Shown one piece after another: positions 34,247-45,600 of a stretch of 64,000 bases of DNA. Source of the DNA: Scleroderma bovista (Eukaryota > Basidiomycota > Agaricomycetes > Boletales > Sclerodermataceae); contig JAYMGJ010000051.1 of assembly GCA_037178675.1 (NCBI GenBank), positions 1 through 64,000 of the forward strand. The letters run 5' to 3'. A model generated the notes under the pieces. It did not search any database, was not told the DNA's origin, and worked only from the letters and a program-made list of their open reading frames with translations. A program made the position numbers and the translations under genes. Every line of letters begins with the position of its first letter. The stretch's first letter is position 1.

Positions 34247-36254
34247 CTAGAATTTGAACCCCCCAGCAAGAGCCATCACATTATTTGGGTCTACTTCCTG
34301 CTTGATCGCTCTCAGGGACTGTACGTTACCCCCATACATTCTCTCGAGTGGCGTGTCGAATATAGCGTAGTTGGTATACAGCGATGCGGTTTCAATGTCC
34401 TGTCCCAGCTCAAGTGCCTTATTGAATAACTTTCTAGCGGTTGTACGTGTCGCGTTCTGCATCAATTTATCGGCTGATGGGAGTGTCCATGCGAAGTATA
34501 TGAAGAGTATGGAAAGACCGCGATCGCGCGAGCCAGGGTAAGCAGAAGCTGAAGTGTTATGGGAGAAGATCGTCGGTAGATAGGGCTCTATACTATACGT
34601 GATGTATGCCCCGGAGAATTGGACGAGATGTTCACCCCAGTACTGAGATGCAATTATTCGCCTGACGCTCCGATGAGGATTAGACTTACATTGGCTTCCT
34701 CCGTAACTGCTTGGAGTAGGTCAGGCGGATACCCTGTCACGGAGATGGTGTTAAAGATGCCTCTAACCAGACTTATGAGTGTACCAATCACTGTGGAGAT
34801 GGCTTAGGTGGCTTACCGTAAATTCTCCGTCATGTTCGACGGAGAAGATGTGACCAGCGATAGGAATGAACGTGTGCTGATGTTCCTAGTCAAGGAAGGG
34901 ATCGATAGGAATTTGTCGAACATTCCCGCTGGTGGGGTGGGTCCATCATAAAAGAGAATCTCGGTGGCTATGGGCTAAGACACAAGTGTCATGACGTTTT
35001 CCAGCGTGCACTCCCATCGTGTGGATTCTGGAACTCACTAAACCAAAAGCATACTCGTACGTCGTGATAATTTGAGCCTTGGGATCCGAGCAGTTTGCTG
35101 CGAAATCGGCAGTGGCTGCAGTAACCTGATCTATGAAAATGCCAAGGTGGACAATGGTGCCACCCTGCAGATCACTGTCAGCACATTCAAGCACAAGAGA
35201 TAAATGTAAGACCCACCCAAACCTGGCCTTGGGGAAAGGCCTTCAGTGTGAACCGTGTCACAATACCCTTTTGGTCGGTCAGTTCAGCGCATCGGGAACA
35301 ATATGAGGGTACAGCATACAAAATTATTGAGCCCTCCCTGAGATGACGTCAACATTTGGGCGTGACCATGATGCGTCGTCTGACGCACCTTGAGAGCAAA
35401 AAACAAGTCCTGGTACGAGGTCTGGGTAGCGTTAACGATCTCGCCACTGGGCATGACGAGTTAAAACGCTTCAACGTTGTCAATAGCCAACCCGTACTCG
35501 TTGGACAACCATGAATACCCTGACGACAAAAGCGTTGATTTATAATTCACAGTGCATTGATTGAAACGATCCACCTCCGCCAAGAATTAGGCCTGCCACG
35601 CCTACACCAGTAACCCTTCCACCAACAACGTTCACTCCATATGGTTCGAGGGCGGCATAAACATCATCCCAGTTCAAGCCCGCTCCAACTATGACTGTAT
35701 TTGTGGCTGAATTATATGTTACCTCAGAGAACTTGGACATTGCAATTTGCACGCCTGTCGTGGATGAAAAACCAGGATTTCCTGTATGGCCCGCGCCCTT
35801 CACCTGGTGTAATCGAGTTAGGGGGCTCCACTGACTGGTCAGGTAGCGATTCAACGTACCGCGAAAGGACACTGGTTCTTTCCTATGATCTGGAGCTGTC
35901 ATAATAATTCTGTCGGATTACAACCAACAAGTAACTCTTTCTTGAACTTACTGCAATGCCTACATCTTGCGCAGTCGCAGGCTCAAAGGAACATACGGCT
36001 AGCTGCGTGCTGCTAACTGCCCAGTGATAAATATCATTCTGGTATTCATCCCCTAGAAAGCTTGCAAGTAGGCGACAGCCACTTAGACTGAGACGCACGA
36101 TAATCTTACCAACGTAGTATACTGCAGATTTGGAAGAGACGGAAGATGCAATTGCTTCACATGTTTTCCGGACCACGGAGGGGTCAATGGCGGCGGCAAG
36201 ATTGCAGGCCACTGCGCCCACCAAGACGGCGATGGAGGGGAAAGTGAAATGCAT
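34247..36254 (-). pseudogene. Secreted FAD-binding (PCMH/BBE-type) oxidoreductase with one nonsense codon
   Basis: ATG at 36254 starts a signal peptide (MHFTFPSIAVLVGAVACNLA). Exons give YHWAVSSTQLAVCSFEPATA, KGAGHTGNPGFSSTTGVQIA, WDDVYAALEPYGVNVVGGRV, TGVGVAGLILGGG|YSWLSNEYGL, ALKGGLNNFGIVTRFTLKAF, FYDGPTPPAGMFDKFLSIPS, and finally DPNNVMALAGGFKF before the stop at 34247. This is the vanillyl-alcohol-oxidase-like FAD domain with a berberine-bridge-enzyme C-terminus. All introns examined have GT-AG ends and preserve frame. A single TAA at 35461-35463 interrupts AIDNVEAF|LVMPSGEIVNA where the family has Glu (GAA). One G-to-T change would explain it. This is a recent nonsense allele or a sequence error. 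Confidence 0.75.
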
Positions 36255-37566
36255 GGTCGGACGTAGCGCCTCAGGAGACCCGACAGCGCCATTACTTATA
36301 TCCTTGATAGCGATAGTTCATGTTTGCGGCAAGGGCAGTGTTTTGTCACCGTCCCCAATGAGATGCTCCGAGACCTGAAAGACCAATTACGCTATGAACT
36401 CTCTGCATTCCTTCAATATTTACTCAAACCGGCAACTTGACGCCTCTTTACGCCTAGCCAAGTATTTTAGTGGCCCATTCAGGCACCCTGCCTTGCTCAG
36501 TGGTTCAGCGCAAATGTTTTCCATCGTTGTACTCAAGACCCACCTTTAAGCTCATACCGTATAGTGTATATATGGTACTCGATCCGATTGGAACACATCA
36601 CTAGCGGCGGAGTGATCTCGATACGAGTCGCGGATAACACTCTTGACGCCCAAATATGAAAAAATTGGCAATGTGAAGTTGACAAGCTTGATGGTTGTTC
36701 GATGCGATGCGGGCAAAAAGGGGGGGTTATCGTACCATAGGCCCTGCGTAGAAGCGCGACCAACAGGACCAAAGAAAGTTACTCTTCTTAGGAGGCATTA
36801 GTCCCATTGAACATGGTCAAATACCCATACTAAGAGGTACAAATGAACAGGCCCTATACTTAATGAGAGTTAGTGGCAAAAGGCGAGATCGGAGGGGATG
36901 AAGTTAATCAGACAGTATGACGGATATGGACCACTGGCACAGTGAAGAATTGAATTACATACTAAGGTCGGGACCTGGCCCGAGACAAGACCTGTAGGGG
37001 CGCCGAATAGGTCACTTAGTTACTTTGCCGTGTGAGCACCGTGACAAGGCAGAGAACAGTCACTATATTCAATAGCCACGTACAATTCGCCCACTCGGAT
37101 ATGAGAGGGAGAGGTGGGGCGTGAAGAAAAGCCTACATGCGGCTACATGGAAGAACAGCGGAATACTGAGAAGTGAGATGATTTGCTGTGCTTTACATTC
37201 CCGCGCTTGCAGCCAGTCTACAATCGGGATCGATATCGGGCGCATGTGTCCAGCGCTTGCCATGTAACTTTTTTGGACAGTACAGTGCGGAAGAGGTCAG
37301 TAGAACAACTTGCCAAAGTGTCTGGAATTCTGACGATTTTATGCTCCGATTCAATACAGCATCGGAGCACTCTGATGTTAGACTCGCATTGCAACCCCCC
37401 CCTGCTTGAAACAAGGTGCCTGCCGTGGCAACGGCCTTATTCTAGTACCGATAGGACGCCCCAGTAATACAAGTATATCGATAAGCACGCATACAGTGTA
37501 ACTTACTGATTTCAAACCAAGGTCAAGGCAGTCAAGGACCTGCAGAGATCTCAGCCCACTTCATGC
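36255..37566. other. 1.3-kb intergenic region
   Basis: It lies between the FAD oxidoreductase start and the HUA1-like stop. Short overlapping ORFs (for example 37183-37467) show no domain. No RNA gene or repeat recognised. Confidence 0.45.
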
Positions 37567-38960
37567 TTATGTCCATACTCTCCCAATCCCTCCACAAACC
37601 TGACAAGTTGTCAGGTCAATTAACATCTGCAACTTCATTCCCGAGCCTCCACACCTGAAACATATCCGTCCCCCTAGCCTCGGGTCTCCGGGGGAAATCG
37701 GCGTCGCAAATGGCACAGGAGCGGTCATACCCATGCCCAATACAGGGTTATGTACGTAGTATGTCGGTCCTGTGCCAGAATGGTGTGGTTGGAGAGGTAA
37801 GTTGGGCCGAGAGATTGATCGGGTGTGAGAAGTCGATGAATCTGGCGGTGAAACGATGCATCCCATGCGAGGAGAACGAGAGCTCGACGTCACACGCGTA
37901 CGCGGAAGTGGACGCTGCATTCTGCTAGTGCTGACGTCTGCTGCGGATGAAGACCAAGGTGCATATGTAAGTGCGCCGGTGTATGGTTTAGCGTATTTGT
38001 CCCAACATTGGCGGCATGGATGTGTAGGGTCGTAGTCTTTGTAACCGGTATTCCGGCCTTGTGCAAACGAACACGGCATTACATGGTGTGAACTGAGATG
38101 CAATGGTACTCACATTTGGGACAGAGATAGTTCTTTGGATAGACCAGCAGCATTTCGTCTCTTAATAAAGGGTGCCCGGGAACTGGTGTTCTCGTTGGAC
38201 TGCCGTCATCGGGAGCCGTTAACGTTGGGGAGCGTGGAGTCAAGTCAGTAGCTTGACTTCCCAATGGTGGTGAGGCAGAAGTTGCAGCAGGAGGCGGAGC
38301 GTATTGTCCCTGCATGGGAAGATTGGATGGTGAATATGCACCGGCGCTCGCTCGCTGTTCAGCCAGTAAGCGTTCATCGTGTACCCCTGAAATGACGTCT
38401 ACGACATCTCTGACAGTATCTATCAGGGCCCCTATCAGCCCACCGCCTCCCTGCGTCCTCGTCTTCGGATAACCGAGAGATGTGGAATACATACGGGAGC
38501 TGTGCCACGTATGGTGCTGCGGCCCATTAGGCTGCTGTTGTGGGAACGCAGACGAAGATGGGGAGAGTGCTCCAGAATGATAGATTTGACCGGGTGTCTG
38601 GTGCCATGGGGGGTTGTTTGCCTGTGGTACATTCGCAGTGTGTCCTGTGGGATGGGGGGTCAGTGGGGGATGCATTTGGGGTGGCTGGAACGGCCGTCGC
38701 GGTCCTAACTCGACTGTGGCTTCGCCGAGTGTCGGGTCTGGGGAGGGAGTATAAGCGGGTGGGAGGTCGTCTTCAAGTGGAATGGGGAATCGGTGGTCAT
38801 TTGAAGGTGGTGCGGGTGCGGGTGGTGAAGACGGCGGTGCAGACAATGGTCTGGTCATTGCGATAGGCTCATCTGGAGGCAGGGGTGGAAGTGGTGGAGA
38901 TGTAGGGCGCTGTGGCTCCAAGGCAGGAGCTGGTGAGCGAAATGTATTCTTTCCAGACAT
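37567..38960 (-). CDS. HUA1: HUA1-like proline-rich zinc-ribbon protein
   Basis: Two exons, 38114-38960 and 37567-38057, with a 56-bp GT-AG intron that splits the Cys codon of CPKC. The first exon is long and Pro-rich (PTSPPLPPLPPDEP; LEDDLPPAYTPSPDP, a PPAY motif). After LRDEMLLVYPKNYLCPKC the second exon continues RNTGYKDYDPTHPCRQCWDK, giving paired CxxC zinc ligands. The C-terminus is ISPGDPRLGGRICFRCGGSG, then CQVCGGIGRVWT. The order proline-rich head, C-x2-C-NTGYK, GDPRLGG and CxxCxGxGR is that of budding-yeast Hua1, a cytoplasmic actin-patch-associated protein. The PPAY site fits binding to a WW-domain ubiquitin ligase, an inference. It is longer than the yeast protein because of the first exon. 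Confidence 0.8.
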
Positions 38961-39121
38961 GAAATTGGGGCGAACGCCGTATGGGTACGAAGAAAGTCGA
39001 CTCCGCAGTTGTTATTTGAATGCAAGTAGGCGATACAAGCACCGCGTCATTACACCCCTCGGTTGGGGGTCGGAGCTTTGCTTCTACATTCAAACCACTC
39101 CATCTACGCTTCAGGTTAAAG
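38961..39121. promoter_or_regulatory. 161-bp bidirectional promoter region
   Basis: Separates the ATG of the HUA1-like gene (38960, minus) from that of the POM34-like gene (39122, plus). No TATA box recognised. Confidence 0.45.
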
Positions 39122-39999
39122 ATGTCCAGCAAAATCGTTTCCTCTACTTCCTCTCATATCCTCTCACCCTCAGTTACTCTTTTCGCTGCAGCCAAAACCA
39201 AAGATCTCACCCATCTCGTCACACCGTACAAAAACGAGGCAGTCATACGCCTACGCAACTCGACCGTGAGCTTGGTCACCCTGACCGTGATCACCTATCT
39301 ATTGCCTGTCCCGTCACTATGGACGGCCCTCAGCATCGTCCGGGGAAGCCAGGATCGAGGGTTTTTATGGTGTCTTTGTGCCGCAGGTACGCCACGTTGG
39401 GTGTCTTTGGCTTGGTACTCATGCAATGCAAACGCGTCAGAATTGGCACTTTCTGCCCTTCTCGCATTGAACCTATCCCAGGCAGTTTTTGCACTTAAGT
39501 ATCCAAGAAAGCCGCTGCCACCACTACCTACCTCACCCGCCAAAGGCCTCGTCACGCCCCAGAGCCAGAAAAAGCGGCGAACAATACTCGCTCCTGGTGT
39601 CCGTTTTTTTCCCTTCCCGTGCATCCTGATTGTCGGTTGCTAAATCATATTATCTATGTGTTCGAAATCAACGTGTAGACGAGCCCTCAGCTACAACGGT
39701 CTTCATTGTATGCGTCTTCCCCGATATCTACGCCCACCCGGACACTTCATTATTCTATGCCTAGTACCCCCTCTCCGTTCAATGCTTCCTTAGGTTCATC
39801 AGCAACGTCTCTACCCCCGACGCCTTCACCGTCGCTCAGCGCGTACCAAGCAAGACACTCTAGTGCCACAGGACGTGAGTATAGTCCATCGCCAGCACCC
39901 CGAGTGTTATAAACCTGATCTTTTTTTCTCGTAGAATCCTTCGACGGCTTATCACTAAGTCAGCTGGCTGATGATGATAGTGATGAGGAAGATTGCTGA
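39122..39999 (+). CDS. POM34-like nuclear-pore membrane protein
   Basis: Three exons, 39122-39598, 39679-39874 and 39935-39999, total 245 residues. The start MSSKIVSSTSSHILSPSV precedes VTPYKNEAVIRLRN. A first hydrophobic helix (TLTVITYLLPVPSLWTALSI) and a second region with ALSALLALNLSQAVFALKYP follow. Then come KPLPPLPTSPAKG and a Ser/Pro-rich tail with YASSPISTPTRTLHYSMPST and LPPTPSPSLSAY. The acidic end is SQLADDDSDEEDC. Two membrane helices followed by an SP/TP-rich tail with STP(S/T)R is the pattern I associate with fungal POM34 nucleoporins. Intron 1 uses the weak donor GTCCGT, so that border may be wrong. Intron 2 is standard (GTGAGT...TAG). Confidence 0.55.
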
Positions 40000-40772
40000 G
40001 CTGAATGAACGGTGCTTCTTGACGCTATGAGTCGCTGTCCAGTCCACGTCGCTTTCGCGCTTTTATATTGGAGATATACATGGCAATTTAAATAACTTCA
40101 TCTATTTCGTTGTGCCTCCTTCTCTCGTTGGTGATCTGACCTCACCTCTCTCTTCGAAGATCCCATGCAATCAGTGCACCAGCATTCAAACAATTGGACA
40201 CATCGGTCAGTTCATGTATGGATTCACCATTCGTACTTACATATCATTTTGGGAGAGTGGCATTCTTGCCGGACAGGTGACTACTTAGCCCAGGTTTCTT
40301 TTTCCTTTCTGCCAAAGGTGACAGATTCGCTTATTAGTATACGTGTTCGGGAATCAAATACGTCACCAACTTCTAACCTGCAATGGATCAAGATATCCCT
40401 ATCATCGTTGTCTGTTGTCATTATCAGAGACCTGCCATTGAGATCCTCTCATTATCGTTGTCTCGGGGTTGCAAGATGCGGGTTGGCATTGGAACGATCG
40501 GAGTGTAGGGGTGGGTCAGCTTGGACCACTGACAGCACACTCATAGTAGCCGCATGATATTGCTCTAGCCTTGATGTTGCCGGGTTACTGTGGCTTGTAG
40601 CGATCATTGGGCGGTCAATGAGGGTATGATAGCCATCACGCTGGACACATCCCACTTTGGGAACACCCAACTAGTCGTGACTTGGAAAATTTTCATGACA
40701 CACTGTAACATCTGTTGTACTGTGCACAGCGAACCTCTACTTCTACTTCGAATTTCCGTGTTCTTTTCGAAT
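40000..40772. other. Intergenic between POM34-like and PhzF-like stop
   Basis: A plus-strand ORF at 40165-40557 shows no domain or sensible splice context. Nothing else recognised. Confidence 0.45.
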
Positions 40773-41814
40773 TCAAAAGGTTACTTCACCTCTTGCAAAA
40801 AGTTTCGCGTGCCCTTTCAGTCTAACCACTCCATTCTCTTCGTCTAGTGTCACCCACAGATCCCCACCTCTTGGACTAACTTGCCTCACGAATATTTCTT
40901 TCCCAGCTACGACGTCCACATCAGGTTGAGCAGCATAGTATGGCATCATTAATGCATGTGCGGTGCCACAGACGTGGTCTTCCATGATACCTGTCACCGG
41001 CATGAACGATCGGGATACGAAAGCTGTCTTTTGTCCGGGAGTAGCATGGGTGAGTGTATATGCCTGGTAGCGTCCTGTAAGCTACGTGGACGACACCATC
41101 GTATTAAGTATTGAAAGCACGGCTTCAAAGTTCAAGCTGACTCACGAAAGCACTAATGTCAACGTCCCTTCCCTCCAATTTCTCGCGCTGGTCAAGCACT
41201 ATTATGAGACGATGCCTCGCAGCGTCACAGGTTCCATGTGCAACATATTTCAACTCAACACTGTTGGCGTCCTTGCCCAGGGCTTTTCCGAGCATCTTTC
41301 GAACGTCATTTCTTTCGGCCTCGGTTACTTCCTGCATAGCGAGTACTGGGACTGCGAGCTCGTAGAACTCGCCGTCTGCAGTGCTGTCTCTACTCCCGGA
41401 ATCCATCACTCGCGAACAGATGATGGCATCGTTTGGTGTTCTGAATTTTACTACAGGGTTCCTCGCCACGTCCTGCGAAACTCCAGGAAACATGCCCCTA
41501 CATATAGCCTTGGTAGCTGCGAATGTGCCATGACCACAAATGGGAGGAAAACACTCGTCGACGACAAATAGGATGTCAAATACCAAATTTTCATCACTAT
41601 CTGATGATTCAACCTGAATGGGGGGCGAGAGGAATACAGTGATTGGTTGCGCGAATGATCGAGCGATCGAAGTCATCTTTGGGGCGTCTAACAGCATACT
41701 GTCTGCGGCGAGACTGCCTGGGGGAAGGAGAACGATCGCCGCAGGGTTACCGCCGAATGCGCTGTCAGTGAATGCATTGACGATGACATAGGGGAATGTG
41801 GTTGTGGTTGCCAT
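40773..41814 (-). CDS. PhzF-family isomerase/epimerase-like protein
   Basis: Two exons, 41146-41814 and 40773-41081, with a 64-bp intron (gtgagt...gtag), total 325 residues. The start at 41814 reads MATTTTFPYVIVNAFTDSAF followed by GGNPAAIVLLPPG, the PhzF N-terminal signature. The middle holds PPICGHGTFAATKAI. The second exon reads HATPGQKTAFVSRSFMPVTG and then MEDHVCGTAHALMMPYYA, matching the ED(P/H)V(T/C)G(S/T)AH region of the second half. PhzF proteins fold as two diaminopimelate-epimerase-like halves and isomerise phenazine precursors in bacteria; fungal members have no settled substrate. No biosynthetic partner genes are adjacent. Both exons are intact. Confidence 0.85.
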
Positions 41815-42733
41815 TCTGATCGAGTATGTCTTTTGTCTTGGAGATGTCCAGTGAGTAGGGTGTTTCGAGAGTGAACCATTTGGAACTCCGTGAAAGCCTT
41901 ACCGAGCTGCTTGAGCATGAGCAAGTGTGACTCGAGTTGTATGATACACACGGGGTAAGGCTGTGTATTTAGAAATTAGTTCCTGTCAAGATGAGTTGTG
42001 TAACGTGATCGGGGCCAATGATTTCCCGTATTTCTAGTTGCCGTCACCTCTATACCAGACTTTCATCGCGCTGCCGTGCGACTCGAAATTGCTTGAAGCT
42101 GAAATGAACATGGCGTAATAGGCTGCGCCAACGATGTCGCAATGGTGATGATCCATGGTGGTGGTTTCTCGTGAGCCGTTGTCTGCGATGAGATAGTCTC
42201 CCTGTGGGCAAACCCTCATGAAATGGTTCCCTTTCGCCTATGCCCGCGAGGCTTCCTGGAGAAAGGAGAACGATCGCAGGATGGTGTCAAGTGGTCTGTC
42301 ATTGAAGGGTATAATAGGGAGATTCGGACAGTAATTCCATGCCAACTGGGTTGAAGTGCCCGACATTGACGAACCACTGGGGGCGCGTAGGGGCGCGTCG
42401 ACTTTACCGGTGTAAAATAATGGCAGTTTCTGTTCCTGGGGTTGCATGAGTGAGGCTATATGGTCGAAGCGTCCGAATGGCGAAGACCAACAAAAGGGTG
42501 CAGTAGTAGACCTGCAGCTTGGCTATTCGTTGGGCACAGTCACAACTTTGTTTACTGCAGCGACGTTGCCTGATTTACTAGTAAGTACGCCTTTGCTGAT
42601 GAGCCGTGCGGTGCAGGTGCAAGTGGAGGAGGGGCACCGTCGCAGGCGATGCCGGTGCCACCAGCCGGTGTAGTTGTGCCATATATAAAGCGTGTAATGA
42701 ACTTCTCGTAGAAGATACCCTTTATGAATATCA
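41815..42733. other. Region with short ORFs, possible decayed gene
   Basis: Minus-strand open pieces at 42034-42219 and 42238-42447 (KVDAPLRAPSGSSMSGTS) and 42552-42737 share no recognised domain. They may be remnants of exons downstream of the paralogue fragment at 42734-42976. Confidence 0.3.
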
Positions 42734-42976
42734 TCAACGCCCGTGAAGGCTCCGAAGTTCGATGCCCGCGCTCTTGTCACGCTTCTTCTCCAAAGCTGTA
42801 AAGGTAATGTTCCCGCCGCAGAAAACCTTGTTAAGAATCTCGAAAACGACGTTTACGAGCCAGAAACATTGCGCGCTTAAAAGTTCATATTGGGGTGCAA
42901 CTTTGTGCGCTTCTTGGAGTATGAATGCTAGGTCCAATACTGAGGGTCTGTGCTCAACACTGGACCTAGCATTCAT
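42734..42976 (-). pseudogene. Fragment paralogous to the 44.6-45.5 kb gene
   Basis: The minus-strand frame reads VLDLAFILQEAHKVAPQYEL, then QCFWLVNVVFEILNKVFCGG and KKRDKSAG. It aligns with QLCALLRATKTHATDINLDG, QCSWFANTIFIALQDIFPGG and KEKKKG of the complete gene: same spacing, with L, QC-W, N, F, GG and KK shared. The N-terminal two-thirds of the family is missing; a TATAAA lies about 40 bp before its ATG. Its first codons overlap a 16-bp perfect inverted repeat. I treat it as a truncated copy. Confidence 0.5.
42921..42976. repeat. 16-bp perfect inverted repeat
   Basis: ATGAATGCTAGGTCCA at 42921-42936 is the exact reverse complement of TGGACCTAGCATTCAT at 42961-42976, with a 24-bp loop. 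It falls on the first codons of the paralogue fragment. Confidence 0.85.
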
Positions 42977-43059
42977 CTGCCCAGAATGAAGAGGGATTTA
43001 TACAGCTGTGAAATCAAAGGTATCTCCAACTTTCATCCACACGTCTGACAGTCTAGCTC

Positions 43060-43440
43060 TACTAATCAACAATGAGGACGACCGCAGAGGCACGACGACG
43101 GTGACAACGCTCCCCTACAGCCACAGAGGCACACAATCATAACAACAACGGCCCACTTGTACAAGTGACAATCATAAGATGTGGTTATCGGCCCCCACCG
43201 TGTCGATGACATGTATCACTGCAGTCCACATCGACAATGATGGCAACGACATGGTACAGGCCAGAGGTTCGACGTGACGACAACGGTTAGTACCTGCTGC
43301 ACAGAGGCATGACGACACTGCTGCCGCCCATGTAGCTGACACTACCTCCATAGAACATCGACGACGACGATGTCCGCCTGCAGCACGCAGAAGCACGATG
43401 CACGCAACGCCAATGATGTTCGCAACGCTCACAATGCCAT
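43060..43440. repeat. ACGACGACA/GCACGATG-rich low-complexity block
   Basis: This is the same word family as 17.5-18.3 kb, including ATGTCCGCCTGCAGCACGCAG at 43370 and AGAGGCATGACGACACTG. Open frames across it are not genes. Confidence 0.6.
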
Positions 43441-44595
43441 TGTACTATGTATGTCGAAGGATGCCGTACTAGGCTACTATAGTACCTATAGCAACCTCTT
43501 GTAGTATAGAACGTAGGCACAATATATGTATTGTTGTTGTTAACACTGAGTGACCATGGTCGCGGGTCGGGTGGGCTGCCTAACACGCCACATTTTTAGG
43601 GTCATTTGCTCATGTAAAAGCCTCTCCAAAAAAATTACGTTTCAGTGATGTGGCTGAGGCAATGGCCGAGAAAGTGGCTGTACTGAGACTCTAGACTCAT
43701 CTGAGACCTCCCTTTCAACAACATGTATGACGCGTTCGCAGGCTGGTGACAAGACCTCGAAGAGTAGGTATTCATGGCTGTAGTTTGATTTCATCTGGCA
43801 GTGGTGAACAGATCTAATGAAACACTGAGAATTGGCCTAACCAGTGATGGTTGTTTAAGCCATCAATCCAATTCATAGCGGTGAACTGTTTGCGTATAGA
43901 ACAATTAATCAAGGAATGGGAATAGTATCATGACCAGTATACAAGTATGTGGAGTTTGACATTCTACATTCTACAAAACACCTAATGCCTGATATTAGGG
44001 GATCTGGACTATTCACAGGGTCAGGCTTCAATTTGAGAACTAGTACCAAGAACGTAACTTTTGGACAACGTGCTTTGCACACCTTTCGGATGGCAGCCTT
44101 TCAGCTCTGCAACGTTAACAACCAATACACTCTTGGTCGCATTACACCAAAGGTATGTTATCATTGTCAAATGTAACAACTGACAGGGTTGAAAGCGTGG
44201 TCGGATACTCATTTTTGTTGGAACAAGGGAATGATCCAAGCCTTACAGTGACGTTCCACGAAGCCACTTGAAATCTCGACGTTGAACAAAGCATATTGAT
44301 AATACAAGACTCTCACCTTTACAACGAACGAGTCTGAGCTGTATCAGATTGGGTTGTAGAAATTTAGTACAGTAAGTTGCAATACATTTAATTCTGTACA
44401 GTGCTGTATGACTGGAACTGTAACCAACTGTTGGCGCTGTTCAATACAAATTTAAGCTGCCTACACCTTTCAAGACAACAAAACAACTATACGTGCCAGA
44501 TTACTTCCCTTTCCACATCCAAGAATCCAAATGTTGTATGCGCATATTGAAATCCAGCCGTGTTTTTCCCTCCCTCGGTCAAAATTTCTTCACGT
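43441..44595. other. Intergenic, weak plus-strand ORF at 43949-44176
   Basis: A 75-codon plus-strand ORF (SGLFTGSGFNLRTSTKNV...) shows no recognised domain. Otherwise AT-rich DNA without visible genes. Confidence 0.4.
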
Positions 44596-45525
44596 TCATC
44601 TGTAACTGCCTGCGTTATTTTGAATCAATGTTTCATGACGCGACCTTTCTATTTCGATCTCGTGTTCCCTCCTGTGCTGCTCAGAACAAACATGAATATG
44701 TGATAATAAAAAGCAAGTAAAACCTCGCACAGCATCCTGGTTCTCAATTTGCCGAGAATATTTCTGATGGAGGCCATTAACACCCCCCTCTATAGGAACT
44801 TTGTCCCCTTTATGTATCCCTTTCTTCTTCTCCTTTCTTCCCAGCACTACAATGCCACCTGGGAAGATGTCTTGGAGAGCAATAAAGATTGTATTGGCAA
44901 ACCAAGAACACTGTATGCCATCGAGGTTGATATCAGTAGCATGTGTCTTGGTAGCTCGCAGGAGAGCACAAAGCTGATCCGCAGAAGGTCGTGTGCTGGT
45001 AGGTGGGTATGTGAGGGTACGAAGGATGTCATATTTACCCCATTTCTCAATGACACGAAGTTCCCAGAAGGTACCCTTGGCCACAACGTCAAGACAGTCC
45101 AGTGCTGGGTGGAAGTGTTCACTAGGTCTGGATAGTATCTCTGAGTACACCTTCAGGGAGACAGGGTGTGAGACAGCTGACTTGTTTCGACTATAGCTGA
45201 GTCGTAGTAATTCGGTGAGCACCACAAGTGTCGTGCAGTCACCAGCAGGTGAAAGGATCTCGAAGACCAAAAATTCATGTTCTTTGCCAGCTCTGGATTT
45301 GCAGTGTAAAACTTTGTTGACAAAACACTGCGAGACCTGCGCTAGATCAAACAGCAAGTACGATCCGTACCACACGTCGACCCCGCAAGCGAAATGAGAG
45401 AACAGACCAAAGATGGAGGGCTGTGGTGGTGGTTTAGCGAAATCACGGTAAAGTTTTCTGAAAAACATGGTTCTCAGCAAGATTTCATCGCGAATACCAT
45501 CCATGCTCGGGAAGAGTTGTAGCAT
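44596..45525 (-). CDS. Uncharacterised 309-residue protein
   Basis: This is a single open frame. The first ATG is at 45525 (MLQLFPSMDGIRDEILL); the frame is open to 45573, but only from a TTG. The protein has RTMFFRKLYRDFAKPP and SHFACGVDVWYGSYLLFDLA near the start. The middle holds a hydrophilic domain, and QCSWFANTIFIALQDIFPGG near residue 220 is followed by a basic KEKKKG run. The C-terminal 60 residues are charged (EHEIEIERSRHETL). QC-x-W followed by a helix and GG is a motif I have seen in uncharacterised proteins of mushroom genomes. It is paralogous to the 42.7-kb fragment. Its promoter contains a perfect CRE-bearing palindrome. Function unknown. Confidence 0.6.
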   Translation of the reverse strand: MLQLFPSMDGIRDEILLRTMFFRKLYRDFAKPPPQPSIFGLFSHFACGVDVWYGSYLLFDLAQVSQCFVNKVLHCKSRAGKEHEFLVFEILSPAGDCTTLVVLTELLRLSYSRNKSAVSHPVSLKVYSEILSRPSEHFHPALDCLDVVAKGTFWELRVIEKWGKYDILRTLTYPPTSTRPSADQLCALLRATKTHATDINLDGIQCSWFANTIFIALQDIFPGGIVVLGRKEKKKGIHKGDKVPIEGGVNGLHQKYSRQIENQDAVRGFTCFLLSHIHVCSEQHRREHEIEIERSRHETLIQNNAGSYR

Positions 45526-45552
45526 TCCCTTGTTGCAGCACCGAACAGTCAC

Positions 45553-45600
45553 TGACGTCACTGGTTCTCGCAATAAATATTGCGAGAACCAGTGACGTCA
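45553..45600. promoter_or_regulatory. Perfect 48-bp palindrome with two CRE sites
   Basis: Arms of 23 bp (TGACGTCACTGGTTCTCGCAATA and its exact complement) are separated by AA. Each arm begins or ends with TGACGTCA, the palindromic ATF/CREB core site. It lies 28-75 bp upstream of the ATG of the minus-strand gene starting at 45525. It could be a bZIP-factor control element or a hairpin. Confidence 0.8.

Noticed and set aside
38540..39118. Gly/Val-rich plus-strand ORFs
   Set aside because: Antisense of the Pro-rich first exon of the HUA1-like gene and its promoter.
41086..41571. 161-codon plus-strand ORF
   Set aside because: Antisense to the PhzF-family gene, which has clear family motifs.
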